64,000 nucleotides of DNA, taken from assembly GCA_002633005.1 (NCBI GenBank), contig NMRA01000483.1:148460-212459 (forward strand), in the 5' to 3' direction. The notes beneath the pieces are model-generated. The model was given only the letters and a program-made list of their open reading frames with translations. It was not told the DNA's origin and made no database searches. The position numbers were made by a program, and so were the translations under genes. Position 1 is the stretch's first letter. Every line of letters starts with the position of its first letter. This DNA is from Phoronis australis. Lineage: Eukaryota > Phoronida > Phoronidae. Shown here in pieces: positions 25,301 to 40,300 of this stretch.

Positions 25301-28300
25301 TTTTTCTACATGAAGAGTAGATAATCATGCATTTTTAGTGGCTTAGAAAACACTGAACTTGCAAATCTTCAGCTTTCATTGACTAAAGAATGACCCACAT
25401 TTACTGCCACAAGAATTTGCCTTGCTTGGGTACCAAGTAATCATCATGTTAACCACATATTAATAACATGGAAAAGTCCATTCAGGCAACCTGTTATTCA
25501 CCAAGTATTCAAAACTAACAAAAAATGCAGGGTTCTGACAATAGATGGAGACAGCTGACCTTAGTCATAGTGATGGCCAATATATCAGAGTATGGCAGCT
25601 TGCTGAGTAGAGCAGTAGTCTCACGGGGAGAGAACCCTCGAAAGCACTGGTCCTGAGTGATGGATATATAGAGTTGCTGTAAGAAGTTAAAGTATTCAGT
25701 CAACTAAGCAGATAATTGGATAACAGGACAACCAGACAAAATGGCCAATAGGGGGTGCTGCAGAAGTAAAAATCGACTAGTGTGTGAAGCTGTCTGGCTT
25801 TTGAAAGTGAATTCTTCATAAAAGTTGAGTTAGAATCATTTTTACACAAAGGAATACGACAATATAGGATGCTTTAGAGGTTTCGGTTCTCTGGTATCCA
25901 TTGATGAATGGTTGAATCGTTATGTCGGACAAAGGAGCACGAGAATACTCAAAAGTGGACTAGATTAATATCTGGACTAGCCTCCCGGCATTTTTAGGAG
26001 TTATATAGTCGTGGTAATAAAAAGTATTGCATGTGGTCTGATGCACATTATATAAAACGTGCGCAGTAGAGCCCATTCCACCAAACACCTCAATTTCATT
26101 TTCATATTAAAAACACATAATACATAATGATTATAGACATCCACATGACTTAATAAAACCAAGTTGAGGTGCTGGAGACTTGGTTCAAGAGCCTAGCAGT
26201 GGCATTCAAATGTACAGCCTTGGCAGACACTCAACCCACAAGGCTACACTGTCTCCTTTAATGGTGGTAAAATGTGGGAGTAGTAAAATATTAGCCATGT
26301 TTCACTAATACCTTGTCTATGTTGGCACTCTGTGCATCACTGCCAGTGAGTACAAGGGGATGAGTCTTCTCTGGAGATAGAGTAAACGAACTCTCAGGAC
26401 ACAGGCGTATGCGTAGTTTGTTCAATAAGGAGGACAGCCGTGGGTATCTACAAATAAAAGACATCCAAGGAAAACCTATCACAAAGTGACAAGCACAATT
26501 TTCAAAAGTGATTATTTTGTTGTGGTTTAGTTTTCTCTTACAAGGATTACACACACTCAGTTTAATGGTCTAATAACAGATACTAAAAACGACTTTCCTG
26601 TCAAGTTCTCTGAAACGTGATACTGCTCTGTAACCCTCAAAAGTTAGGATGAAATTTGAAAACTCCTTTCAAAGTCTGCGGGCAAGTGTGACCTACACTT
26701 TTAGCGAATTACATAGCAACTGTGAGAAAAGACCACCCACCAAGGACTATAATGTCCAATTTTTGAAATACTGAGGGGGGTGTGATGTTTCTGTCAATTC
26801 CTGTTTGCATTAGCAGGTGACAGAACAGGGATTGGTTGAAATCATTAAAACAGGATTCAGTATTCTTTTAAATATCATTATAGAGCCAAGGCAGGGGTTG
26901 CCAGTCAAATCAGATACACATGCCTCAGGTGCACTTAGAACCTCTAAGATTTGTGACTTTTTGGAAAACCTGCCATTTTTGAAAGGCAACGTTAATCACG
27001 AAAAATAAGTCATTTTTCAGAAATATTGCACTCAAAATAAATATAAAACCAACACATTCAAACCAGCTTCATTAGTCCTTCAAAACAAACTTCCATCAGG
27101 CTCCCTAACCCACGTTTGATGACTTGAAAATTTGCCTCCTCTTGTATGAGCATTGTATGGTGTAGAAAACAAATTTTCAGTTGACCATATTTGACAAACA
27201 ACATTTTTTCAAAATTATAAATGACCAACAGGATGTGCCACAGTAGTCAAATACGTCTAAAAATCCTTTGGTGCCAGCGCAGCCTAACCAAAAACATATG
27301 AAAGTTTAATTTAAAAAATCTGATAATCTCTGATCATGACAATAATCTTGGACAATGACAATCTAAGCAAAAATAGAAGATGTTAAGTAAAGGTAGCTGA
27401 CTCTCTGATAAGCAACTGGTTCTGGTGCATTTCCATCACGTACCACACTGTCAGTTTTAGCAAAATTCGTCAAGTCATTTTGCTAAAAAAACTCAAAACA
27501 ATAAATTTATTACGGAAAACTAAAATGGAAAACAGGAGGTGCTTGGTAGTCAGATCTGCTCGATAATGAATTGGTATAGCACACGTTTCGGACAATTTTC
27601 GGCAAAATTGGTGAAGCCATTTTGAAAAAAATTGGTGGACCAGACATTTATTTGTAGCACTAAACTATCATGGCCACTGACTCCATTCATAGAGTATACA
27701 AAAATGGTAACATTGGGTGACCTAGTCATTACAAACATGGTCACAATGGGTGAACCTAGTCATTACAAACATGATCACAATGGGTCACCTAGTCATTACA
27801 AACATGGTCACATTGGGTGACCTAGTCATTATGTGGAAAGATTTCAGTTCCAACAGAGGCTGGAACCTGAGACCTTCTGCAATAAGCCATCGGAACCACC
27901 AGTCGAAAACAGAAATCAGACTTGAGTTTTGAAGGACCACCTTGTCACATACTTGTAAAATAAAATATTATAAAATAATGATCATCACCGACTCCATACC
28001 TGTGACATATAATCACTAAGGCCACTTGACGTCATCATGTATGACTCTGTATGGTACCTACTCTATGCATACATAGTACAGGCTCCCATCAAAATGAATA
28101 AAAACACCAGCATTCATGATGAGTCAGACAGATGCCAAAAAGTGACACCAAATTTGACACTAGCTTGTTTACAACATGCTGGAGCCATCTAAAAATGTGC
28201 AAGTGATGTCTTCTTCTTTAGAGAAGCACAAGTGTCAAATTTCATGAAGGGAACCAAGGGACTTTGTTCAGATGTAGATGAGAAAAAATAAAATTAAAAA

Positions 28301-31300
28301 ATGTGGCACAGTAGTATCAGATGCATAGTTAAGTCAACATAGGATGTGCTCTTCTTAACAGGAACACACACATCAAATTCCATGGCGATTTCTTGTTAGA
28401 CCTTGGTAGATATTGAGGCAGGCACAAAAATAAAACTGCCATTAGGGAGCATAGCAGCACCAAGCTAGACTTGGAAAGTCAACGTCAGCCTAGCCAATAC
28501 TCAGCTCTTAAACAAGGCTGAGGGTCTACCAAAGGGCCTTTCAGCACTTGAAATGGATAAAAACCAAAAGAATGTGAGGAAAATTCTTGTTCAGTGTGTT
28601 TAGTACTAACCAAATAAAGTTCCCCCGACACGTTTAGAAAACCGCAAACGGTCTTACAGGTTATATTTTGCTTCTTTTCACCTTCCTCTAACAACAATGA
28701 ATCAAATCGTCTGCGATCTTCTGCCCCTAGTTTTTGACCTAATGATGTTATGTAGTGACCTGAATGCCAGCCAATGAGCCCAGTGAATGTTTTAGTCCAG
28801 GAGTTCACCGATAGATTAAAAAATGCAAATGGCAGAGTGACAAGCAAAAAGTAAAAAGTCGAATCTTTGAGTGAATTATTAAGTTCTTTCGAAGGGCTCG
28901 TTTCCGTGCAATTAAATTCCCCGTTTCACTTAAAATAAAATTAATGTGCTCTCGCAATTGCAATTTTGACGCATGAGGGTTTATGTTTGGCATGCAATTT
29001 GAGGGTGATGTGTATGCACTTGATTCTACATTTTCACTGTGCAGACTTCCAACCCTGTAAAAGGGTTGGTTTACTGACTAACATTAGTCATACTCTCCTC
29101 ACTTAAGAAGTCACTGAGAATATCGTTAAACTTCATAACAATCCTCAAACAAACTAGGAAGACACTGCGACGAGTGCAAAAATACAATGGGCATAGCGCC
29201 ACATTTCACGATCCTCTAAACCGTTTGGCAGATAGAGATGCAGACACCAATAAATGGAATGGAAAAAATTACAATTACAGGAGTCAGCTTGGCTTGAAAA
29301 ATTATGGGTCCACTTGATAGAAATACATCTGCCAAATTTCATAAAGAACTACCAGGTGACTGTGGGTAACTGGGTAACTTAAACATGCCACTGACAAGGT
29401 AGCACAGCAGCAATAATATCCATCCAAAAGTCATTGCCATCTGTCCTCACTTTCATGGGAACACACCTTCCAAATTTCACACAAAGATCCATCAAAAAAT
29501 TTAGAAGGTTCTGGAGTGAACACTGGATGCAGGTTCAGGATGCCTACACAGAGATGACGGCAATATGCACCCACATAAATTTTGTTTATACAAAAATTAT
29601 GTGATTCGTCACTTCTAATTAAAGTTGACTCTTGTGAGAAAATTGGAGGTCAGATGCACTGGTCTCAAATCCCTCTACTGAAATAATGACTAGAACTTTT
29701 TACTCTACCATACCTCCTTGACAGAGCTTCCTGCTTCATAAATTGCACTAGTTTCTCCAGATCTTCTAGAGGCATCTGACTATGACGTTCCTCATCTGTC
29801 TCTGTAAGCAGCATCTCAACCCGTCGACAAGCAATGCTGTCGCACATTCGTGCTACAGCGAGGTGATGTGTATTAAGGAACTTGTCGACCAGCAGAGTCA
29901 GCAGCGCCCCACTTTGGCTGAGGTGGACAGCTTCCAGAGACTGCAAGGTCTTCTTGATGACTGAAGGCTAGCAGAATACATGAGAAGGAACGTAAGGCTG
30001 AAGTTGGTCTATATTTTGTAAACGATTTATGATACAACTGTGAATGAGTGGAATTAAATAAATTATCAAATTCATCTGAAAAACAAGCATTTTGTAACAT
30101 GACGGTAACCAAATTGTCCACCGCTGTCTCAAGATATGTGGATTTTTAAGACCAATTAGTAATACGTGGATTTGTAAACGTCTTTGCAACTCCATCAACA
30201 ACACTTTCCCAAGTCAAAATGTCCTCATGTCTCAAAAAGATGTTTTAACATTTAAAATGTGACCAAAATCGACAGGCAGATAAATCAGGCACACCTACAC
30301 CATGGTACAAATATTTAATCAAATCTAAAGTTCTTGAGATATGCCATCAATAATGCTGTCCCCAAGACAAAAGATGATTTTCTCACTGAGACCTTGAATA
30401 TCATGTCAAGCTTGTGGAAATCGACATGTCTGGCACGTGAAGTTGCATTCACAAAAATTTAGAAGCCTAGTATGCAAAATGAAAAAACGTCAACTTTGTC
30501 AATTATTTTTGACTGAAATTGGTGACATTTTCATGAATCCTAGAAAAATATGGATGTTAAACCTGATGTTCACGGTACCATCTTAACAAAGAAACAACAT
30601 TACCAGCACCCACTTAACAGTACCTTCGTGAGGTTAACACAGCGCGAGTGTATAGCTTGGATTAAAAGACCACTGGCTGCTGAATTGCGATGGATGGCAC
30701 TAGAAAAATGAAAAGTGCACATTGCATATAACAAACACCACCACGAACACACACTTCCACACTCCCCAATTTCTGGTAACATCCTCACCCAAATCATATG
30801 ACATCCTCACCCAAATCATATGACATCCTCACCCAAACAGCTTTTCAACTGCTAGACTGATAAGATTATATGTGAGAACTTCCAGAAATAATTAAACAAG
30901 AATGACAGTCACTGATCAGAATTATGTGCCCACAACTGCACAAGACATGGTATGCTTCCACGGGTGTTATTGATATCTCCGGTCACGGTTGATTCGCGAA
31001 ATAATGTCTCGTGGGATATTACTTCATCTACACCACTCTCAGTACGTTTTGTACTTATCCCATATGCTTCGAATTCCTATTAAGTTTCTTTCATTTTTGG
31101 CAGATTTTTTTTCACTGATACTATTCACATGGCGGATCACATCTGATATGTAATTACATGTGCATTAGGTTACCAAGTTTTCTTTAAAAGAAACCACTGT
31201 TGAAGTAGTCAAGGAGGGGAATACAGAAAACAATATCACATGGCTGTATTGCACTCGACAGATTCAACGCATATAAGATAAAAATAAGACTAATTATGTC

Positions 31301-34300
31301 AAAGCTATAAATCTGACAAACATTTGATTCAGTTCAGCATCAAGCCTCACGAGATGCCTAGTTTGGCAAACATGGGGGCATAAAAATGAAAAATGAAGTA
31401 CGTAAATTAAAATAACAATATATACAAATTAAATTAAAACAAAATTAAAAAAATAATTGCAGGGCGTCTGGTGCACGTTGAACCAGACGTGCGCACACCG
31501 CGCGAATGTGGGCCCATTGCACTGATCACCTGGAACTATTTTAATTGATGTGCTTTATTAATATATATTTAATACCGAGTTGAGGAGCTAGAAACCTGAC
31601 TCAAGGGTCTAGCAGTGTGGCCTAGTGGGACTCGAACCCACGACCTCGAGTAAACAAGGCAGGCACCATCACACTAGACCACACTGCCTCCTCTTCAACC
31701 ACAATGGTTGAGCTGTACCTGATAAGGTCCTGTACTGGAGGCTCGTGTGATAACTCAATGAGATCAGTGACGTGGTTGACTATCACCCACGTCATGTGCT
31801 CAGCATCACTTAAATTCTCACACTGAAACAGACGGGGCAGTTTGAAAAAGCGGCACTCCACATTTCAATGGAGACTTCAATCTTCTGTAAAGAACATTGT
31901 CCTACCAATAAATTTACAAATTTCTACTTAATCTGACAGGACTGGTTCACCAAAAATGCTTAATCCACAGCTGCAGTAATGACCATCACAGCATAATGTT
32001 TAATATAAATTGAAAGTTAATAATTCAACCAGAAAAGAGATGTTAGATGTACAGTTATTTTCAACTCCCAACATTAGCTTTGAAAAAATTTAACAGTATT
32101 ATGCTCAACGACTGTCTTAACCACATGGGCCAACTGAGTACTTGTCAAGGGGTCTATCAGCAAAGGGGACCTTAAATAGGTCCCCCAAGTCAGCAAGTTG
32201 CTTTGCTGCCAACTTTGTTCTGAGCAAATGTCCTACCTAAAACCTCCACATATTTGTGAGCACCCCATGAGATATGTGTCCATCCCAATTGGGAGACTGA
32301 ACATGGTGGATCAATCTAAAGAGCCCCATGTCAATGAATGTCAGTTATGACGTGAAACAAAAAAATATAAAAACTTCGGGCTGTAATTCTAATTCAATAA
32401 AATCAAGTTTACAGTAAAAATAAGCCAGCTTCACTTACCACATAATCACAGAAAAGTACAAGACCCCCACACCTCACAACCTCAAAGTTGCAGCAGTGAC
32501 TAAAAGGCAGGTCTGCAAAACTGCCACCTTCTGGTTGTCTGGAATGTACGAAATGATGATGGTGAAAAGATTCAATTTAAAATGCAGACTGTTAAATTCA
32601 TGATGCTTGGCCATCCCCCTGGAATTTCTCCCACATAACACAATTTTGACTATGAAACAAACTTAGGAGCTTCAGGGAGATTCACTGGACACTTGGACAT
32701 AATCTGAATAGGCCTTTCCAGGTGTGAGTAAAAAAATGACAACTAGGTCTGATCAGTTAGTGGAACTTTTGGATAGACAATCAAATCAGCTGATCTGAAT
32801 TACAGCTATCTCCCACAATGATTTTTGTGGGGAAAAGAGCTCTATGCTCAAATCTGTATGAGGAATTCAAATGTGGGCTTTGTTTTCGTCCACAAAAATG
32901 GTGAAAAATGAAATGAAATGTCTTAATTCTTCAGGCAACTCTTATCACAAAGTTGTCGGATTAAAGAGCAATTATAAAGATTAATCCAGCAGAAAGACTT
33001 TTTAAGCAGGTTGCACAAAATTAATAATTAATCCAAAATTAGTCATTTTGGTCACCAGCACGCATAACTGAATAGGGAGCAATCACCCCATGATTGGTAC
33101 CAAAACACTCCGTGGAATGTAGTCTATCAACTGTCGGAGGAACTCCCATTAACTTTAATTTGAAAACGTTCATTTTCCTCACCCACTTCTGCTAAAGTTT
33201 CCAACATTAGAGGGTTCTCTTGCTCAATAACTTTTACCAGAATTATGTTGGTTGTGAATGTCTGATAACACAAGGCTCTTTAATTGTTAACTGCTGAGCT
33301 CATTCTTTTGTCTGGTATGACAACTGGCAGGCTCATTATCTCTGAGGCTTCAAACTGCAATGGTTTAGGATGGAATAGAATCTCAAAACTTCAGTGGTTG
33401 TCGTAGTTGGATGATTTTGGCGATTCAAAAGTTAACATGATCAGCATTTGATCAGAAATTCAGAATGGTTTGTGTTCAAACTGTTTATAACTTTTATTTT
33501 TTAACAGCAAAGTCAGATTAAAGCAATTACTGAACAAAAAGAGAGCTGGCCCTCCAACCATAAATACCACACTGGTAGGAGTTAATCAATCGTATAAGAT
33601 ATTGGCTACACTGGTCAACCAGCCAACTTGTTCCTTTGCTATCCCATCCAACAAGTTGGGGTCAACTGGAGGATGCTAATGAGATGGACATCTCCATGAA
33701 ATCTGATTGGTAATTTTCAAAAACTCTTTTTGACGAGTCATTATCCAAATAAGGGATATTTTGCACTTGAATGTTGTGATAAATGATTAAATAACTGGAA
33801 AATTGTTTTTGCATTAGATTTTAGGCATTTTCTTTTAATGGCTAATCACAGACGAAATTTTCATTGTGGCAGAGCGGCAGGCCAATCCTACAAATATGTG
33901 GCCACCATCTTAAAGTCCCTATAAAATGAGCCAACTGCCTTTTAGATATGTTAAATACATGTACTTTTGTGCAACATATCTTTGTTCGTTTTATTCCACA
34001 CAACCATTAACTAATTACTACGCATTTTGTGCACCCCATATTATGTGCCCCCATCAGAAACCCCTTTTATTCTCTCGACGAATCACAGTAGACTGGCCTA
34101 TTGACATCATCGTTGAGAACGAGCAACACATTACCGCGCTAACCACAACCTGTAGTGAGCACCTGATCGGCTGCTGGGACAGTAAAAAACAAAGTAGTTT
34201 TGCTCAAGGAGCGTCACCAATTAGAAACATCGCCGACGTTAGGCATCAATGTCGACTGATAATGCAATATTACTAAGCAAAACAATGGTGTCAGGCAAAG

Positions 34301-37300
34301 CACCCTTCGAACCGAACAGCGGCGTAGATCTCGGATAGGGTCTGCCATCGATTCACTCACGACCCACGACGAACCAATTTTCGAAGTATTTGCACCCACG
34401 TAAAAGGTCCTACAACAGCTACGTTTCGTACTGAATCTGACAACGGCAAACTTACCGAACTCTGTGGTGGAAAAAATACTTATTTTTCACGTAAGATGTC
34501 TTGATTATCCACTAACAATATCCTCGGCAATAAATCACCGCGACATGGTCGGTACCATTTTATGCGATCGTGGCTCAGAAATGTCGTCAATTAACGGTGT
34601 GGGTGAATGTAGCCTACGTCTCTTTTTTATCGCAAAAAAACAAACGTAAAGATGACAACCCTTGGCTGTTACTTGCCAAACGACGGTCACAACTTGTCTT
34701 GCATCAGAATGAAAGTAAGTCGACAACAAATTCTCAAGCCCTCTTTTCTGGGACAGCACGCGCGACATATATATGAGTCATCTGTCACTCACGTGTTGCA
34801 GCCAATGTATCACGTACTCCAGCGGTGAGAACGTAGAGGTGCACACCTCCCAAGTCGCACATCAAAAGAGTACGGCGGCCGTTCTAAATAAAATATTGCA
34901 CTGGCTTGGCTCGATTAAGTGCTTGGGTGTTGCATATACTCGAATGCACGTGACCATAAGATGAGCGCTGATTCAACTTGAGTTTTGTGGCACATTCTTT
35001 GAAATCTAACATCGGCCGGGAAAGGGTGCACTTATAAACCCCGCACGTGAACGTCAGGCAATACGGCTTTGGGTACACTTTGGAGGCACGCACTGAAAAA
35101 AGTGTGCAGTCAGCATGTCGATGGGTTGTGCTATGACGGGAACGGCGTATTTCCCTGACTTCAAAGTATAAAATGCCTTGTGCAATTGGTCTTTCAAATC
35201 GAACACTAGTTTAAATATGACAACCTATTCGCAGCGCTAACTTTGTCCTTTGTGCTCAATATTTTGTTTCCACCTCAATTGCACTTAGATTTTCCTGCAG
35301 GTCTCACTAATCGGCGTGCAGATAGCTGCGTCGGTTACGGGTTAAGTTTCGTATGCTTTGTGTAAAATGCCTTTGTCTTCAAATGACGGTCCGTAGCGAG
35401 TTCCGTGACAATTGGCCGGTAAGTTTCCCCTTCTGTTTCACTTTACTCGTATTCCTCTGGCTTGAACATACACGGCGCTAATCCATCCAAACGTTGTTCC
35501 TACATTTTCTTAATCTTCCATTTCGCAGTACTTTTCATTGAACGTCCGTCCATTGCAAGGTATTAGGCCTTTACTTTTCTAACCCAAGTGCGAAAAGTCT
35601 CGGGTCATTCTTTTTCATCGTGCTGCGAGTGAGCTTTTCGCTTCGTTAAGATGTGTAACGCCGACTTACTCCCCGACATAATCCCGTAATTATCACGGAG
35701 CGACTACAAACAAATTTAATTCTCCGGTACACGCATTCCGCCAGGATGTCGCCGTGGGTCCGACAAATCTCCATTCATTGCAAACCTGTCCCCCAATGCA
35801 CGCAGGGACCCTGTTTGTTAAATCTGTTCGTTAAACCCGGACGTCTTTGTGAATAAGTATTTGATGTTAGACTGAGTAAGTGGTCCCCACCGAGAACGCG
35901 CTACTGTCTTTGGCGACGCTAAACTATCAAGGGACAGTGAGTTGTAGGATATTATATGCACGTGGAAGTGTCGAGATAAGTGTCGTATAGTATTTGAGCT
36001 TGGTTGTCTCTAACAGTTGTAATTTTGAAAATCTGTGACTTGAAATATGCACCAGACACCGTAAGGTAAGCTTCCTGTGGCAACGGACTGTTCGATAGGT
36101 ATTGGGTATCAACGATGACGTCATTTGCGTCGATTAGAACGAGCGCCACCTAAAGTTTTTTTTCGGCGCTAAATGGGGTTCATGATGGGGTCGTACGATA
36201 GTAATTGGCGTAATTAGCTAATGCCAGGAGTAAAGGGAGGGATGATATGTTTGTTTCGATCAATGATACAGATATTTAACATGTTCAAAAGTCATTTGGC
36301 CGTTATGTAGGGTCTTTAAAGCCTGAGCTAGGTCATATCCCTGTGCTGTCTGCATCAGACAACACCTTGGAGTCTTCAGTGACATACATGGAACTAATAC
36401 ACATTTCCAAAATGTGCCCCTCCAACTAGCTGGGCCAAATTGGCTTGCTGAACAAACATGTGATCTCCACCAATAAGCTAAGACATATTCACTAACTTTG
36501 CTGTCTGCATCACATGCCTGACTCTCTTACATTGCCTACTGTAAGCACTTGCTCACCTGGGACTAGCTAGGCCATATCGTCTAGGTGTCTGCATCACCTG
36601 ACTCCAGAAAGACTGTTCATCATAGTTGAGCAGTATAAGTATGTTACACCACTGTAACGTCAAAGTCGGATAGGTAGCGCTGAGCGCAGCCAATGACGAG
36701 TTTATCATCTCCAGGCTATAGTACCTATCGTCTGACTTAGACTGTCGCAAAAGAGACATAGCTGCAGTGGCCACCCGACGGAACTGACCTGAAGAATGTA
36801 CAGAAAATTTTCACAAAATGTATAATAAGCAACACTCTCTGGAACAAATTTACAAAAGATGGCAGTTTTGGACACCATAAACCCTCTAAAGTGTGAGCAG
36901 AATTACCACTTTAACAATAGAAAGTAATGGAACACAAAGGGTAGAAGTCAGCAGCATAAGCACAAATTAAACTCTAGAAGTTGTATGTTTCAATCAGAGT
37001 TGTATGAAAGAAGGGTTAATATTATAATAACCATCCAAAACATAGACGAGCATAAAATAACAGAATTAAAACTAAACATGATAAATGAAAAAATACATGG
37101 GATTGAACATATTAGATGTTGTCTGCAAAGTGAGATCTAAAAATATGCACCACACAAATAAATAATCATATCAGGAAACAAGGCTTTGAAGAGGACAGAA
37201 CATATGGATTTCTGCAGCAAACACACAGCTGTCACCAATTCAAACCAAACTCCATTGATCACATGGATGTACGGGCAACAAAATGAAGACTGATCGAAAC

Positions 37301-40300
37301 ATGATTGTTCAAATGTTATTTTAAGACATGAATTCTAAAGAATATTTGTGACAGTGACATATTTTTTCCAATCAACAAAAGGGATGAATTTGCAACTATT
37401 TTGTTTAATGTATGTCATGTTCATTTTTAACAGCATTGTGCAATGGATTAGAAGTCATTTATAAGAGAGCTATTGCCAGAACCTTAATAGGTGAGTACAG
37501 CTAAAAGATCAGACAGTCAGCACTACTGTGCTATAGTGCTAGTGACCGTAACTGCATGAAACACAGTGTTGAAACAGTCACCTCAGGGTCAAAACATCGT
37601 TAAGACTAGACGCCAGTAAAAATTTCAACCTTGTCAGTCTATCAAAGGTCTACACTAATTGTATACGCAGACAGTGGCAATATGTGGAAAGCATGCCACA
37701 CCAGTTCTGGCAAAACCAGGTAGATCAGATAAGACTTTGGAGTCTGCTCTCATTTGGAAACACAAAACAGTAGCAACTAGGTGCAGCCTGGTGAAGCATG
37801 GTTGAACCGGAATGTTATGAAAACACACTGGGCCTCCAGATCGTGTTTCACAATACGTACCAGACTGAAACATGTGAGATATGTACAAGAGTAGGTGAGA
37901 CAGCTGTTGGCAAAGAAATGGTCGGCAACTTGCGGTTGGGTTAACAGTACGTGACTGGATCTCTGTGGCCACAAGACCTACGACTTGGATGAGAAACCTG
38001 ACAAAAAATCAAATGAAAGTCAAGTCTATTGAAGGTTTTCTCCTGCATTCCTGATGATTTTAGGAATCTCTAAGACAAACCAGTAGCAATTACAATAATT
38101 GGTTTAGGAAAGGCCTTGGGAAGTATGTTACAGCTTGCTGAGCCAGATTCAATCACAATAGTCACAAAACAGTATACACTAAACATGGTGAAATAAGCAA
38201 ACTGAGCTAGTGGAGAAGTTACAATTCATGTAAAAAATTAAGTTAATTAACAGTGAGGGAACAATAGATAACAGAAAATCACTCAAGAGCATAGCATCGA
38301 TATACGCCCACTGTGTGCATTGCAAACACCAAGCTACTGAAACAGTCAATTCATGCTAACTTCTGCTTGTAAAACAAAACTAAGTCTAAACTAAGATGAA
38401 GACCAATCATAATGTACCAGAAGGTGTATCACTGTGAACAAGATGTAAGGACCTCAAAACATTAAAACACTAATGCAAGCAATGTAAGATATGAAAAAGT
38501 CTCCCACATTGTAAAACAAGAATTTAGAAATTCAAAAAATATTGGTGACAAAATTTTACTAATCTCAGTAGGAAAATAAATAAAATTAACAACAATAAAT
38601 TTCATGACTGTGAACAAGTCAGACAACTTGAAGGATCTTGAGGAACAGACAAAAAAATTGTCACTAGGATCCCCAGTACTCTATTTGGACCCGTCCATAT
38701 AAATGTCAGAGTGCACAACAAAGGCCAGACTAAATCAGTTGATGTGCAGACAGAGAGATGGATGTCAATAACAGACTCAAAATCAACACCAAGTGCTAAA
38801 CAGATATGCCCTCACAGAGCACCGCAAACAAAGTTATCAATTTTAATAGTTTTTATGAATTACGGCGCCCTAGATTGTAACACAGATATAATAATTTGCT
38901 ACTGATAAAAAAGATGTCATCATCACAGTTAAAAAAACTCTGCGCAGTTTGTAAATTTTCAAGCACAATGCTATTTTTAATCAATAACATGTAAACACAG
39001 AAAAATAAGGAACACCAACTGGGAATCGAACCACAGCTCTCTAGCTTGCCAGTCTAATGCTCTTACCACTGAGCTACTGAGGACCCGATATCTGTGCATA
39101 TTACTGTTTGCAGCCAACTGATATGTCATCCATCCCATGACCAGCACTTTGCCAGCAATCTAGAGAGCTGTGGTTTCATTCCCAGTCGGGGTTCCTGATT
39201 TGTCTGTGTTTGTTTAATAAGCAATTTTTAAGCAACAGACAAAAATGTTTATCAGTAAATAAACATGCATCTACACAAAGGGTAAGGGCCACATAGTAAT
39301 TATTACACAATAGCACAACACATGATTGTAAATCCAGGGATAAAATTCTTCTTTCACCCTATATAGAGATGCAAGCAGTCAAAAATCGCATCAGTCCTGG
39401 GACCATAAAGCATCTTTGATTACAAAAAGTATATCCTTGCACTAACCTAGACATGATATCTTCAGGTGTTTCTGTGACGGAAGATGGCACTGCGTGTGTT
39501 GGCGTTGACAGGTCATTGACTAGAAATATGTTGATAGCGATATTTAGTTCTTGCTGGCGTGACAACACAACTTCTTCCTTAGACTGTGCAATGAAGACTC
39601 TCAGAATGACGAGTACACAACCAAGCCAACGATGAAGCGATGTAGATAAGGACTGGAAAGCATGACGTAGTTGAAATAATATAGCATGAACGAAACCAAC
39701 AGAGTACAAGCCAAGAGAAGACAGAATGACCTGGAATTCCTACTCATCAGGACTGGGCGAAAGTCAAGTTCATCGCCAGAGTAGTCTTCCTTCATGACCA
39801 AGAATGAAGTAGGGGCAATTAACATGAAAGATAATTAGGTGGCTAAGCCCTTCTACAATTAGAATTTTACAACCCTAATACTAGGTAAATATTACCAGTA
39901 ACTTTTGGGTGTTAAAAGAACTAGCCATCATAACAGGAAAAATAGTTTTTTGTCTGATTACATTAGTCTTGTACTAAGTAACTGTGAAACATTCACACAA
40001 AAAAGACTTGTTCACGTGACCTGGAGCTTATGATAGCATCCCACTGATCCTTTAATATTCTCACTGAACAAACATTACCTTCAGGGTTGTGAGACAATAT
40101 CACAGGACTTTATATCATACTCGTCATAGTTATAAATGTTCAGCTTAACGCCCGCATCCGAAATTTATGAACTAACCTTACACATCTCGATCAGCACAGC
40201 AGTCTTTGCCTCAAAAAACAGGCAAAGGTGTGAATATGCATACGCATCAATTTTTTAACACACTGCATGCCTTTGTTTAATATAATTATGAAAAAAAAAC

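Noticed and set aside
33926-34276. 116-codon plus-strand open frame as a gene
   Set aside because: No recognisable similarity or splice context, and an amino-acid composition typical of chance frames. Kept only as part of the CpG-rich block.
39000-39095. Functional tRNA gene (anticodon loop ctggcaa) on the minus strand
   Set aside because: The acceptor stem does not pair, the T stem has two mismatches, and part of the sequence recurs nearby in inverted orientation. It is a SINE-type derivative.
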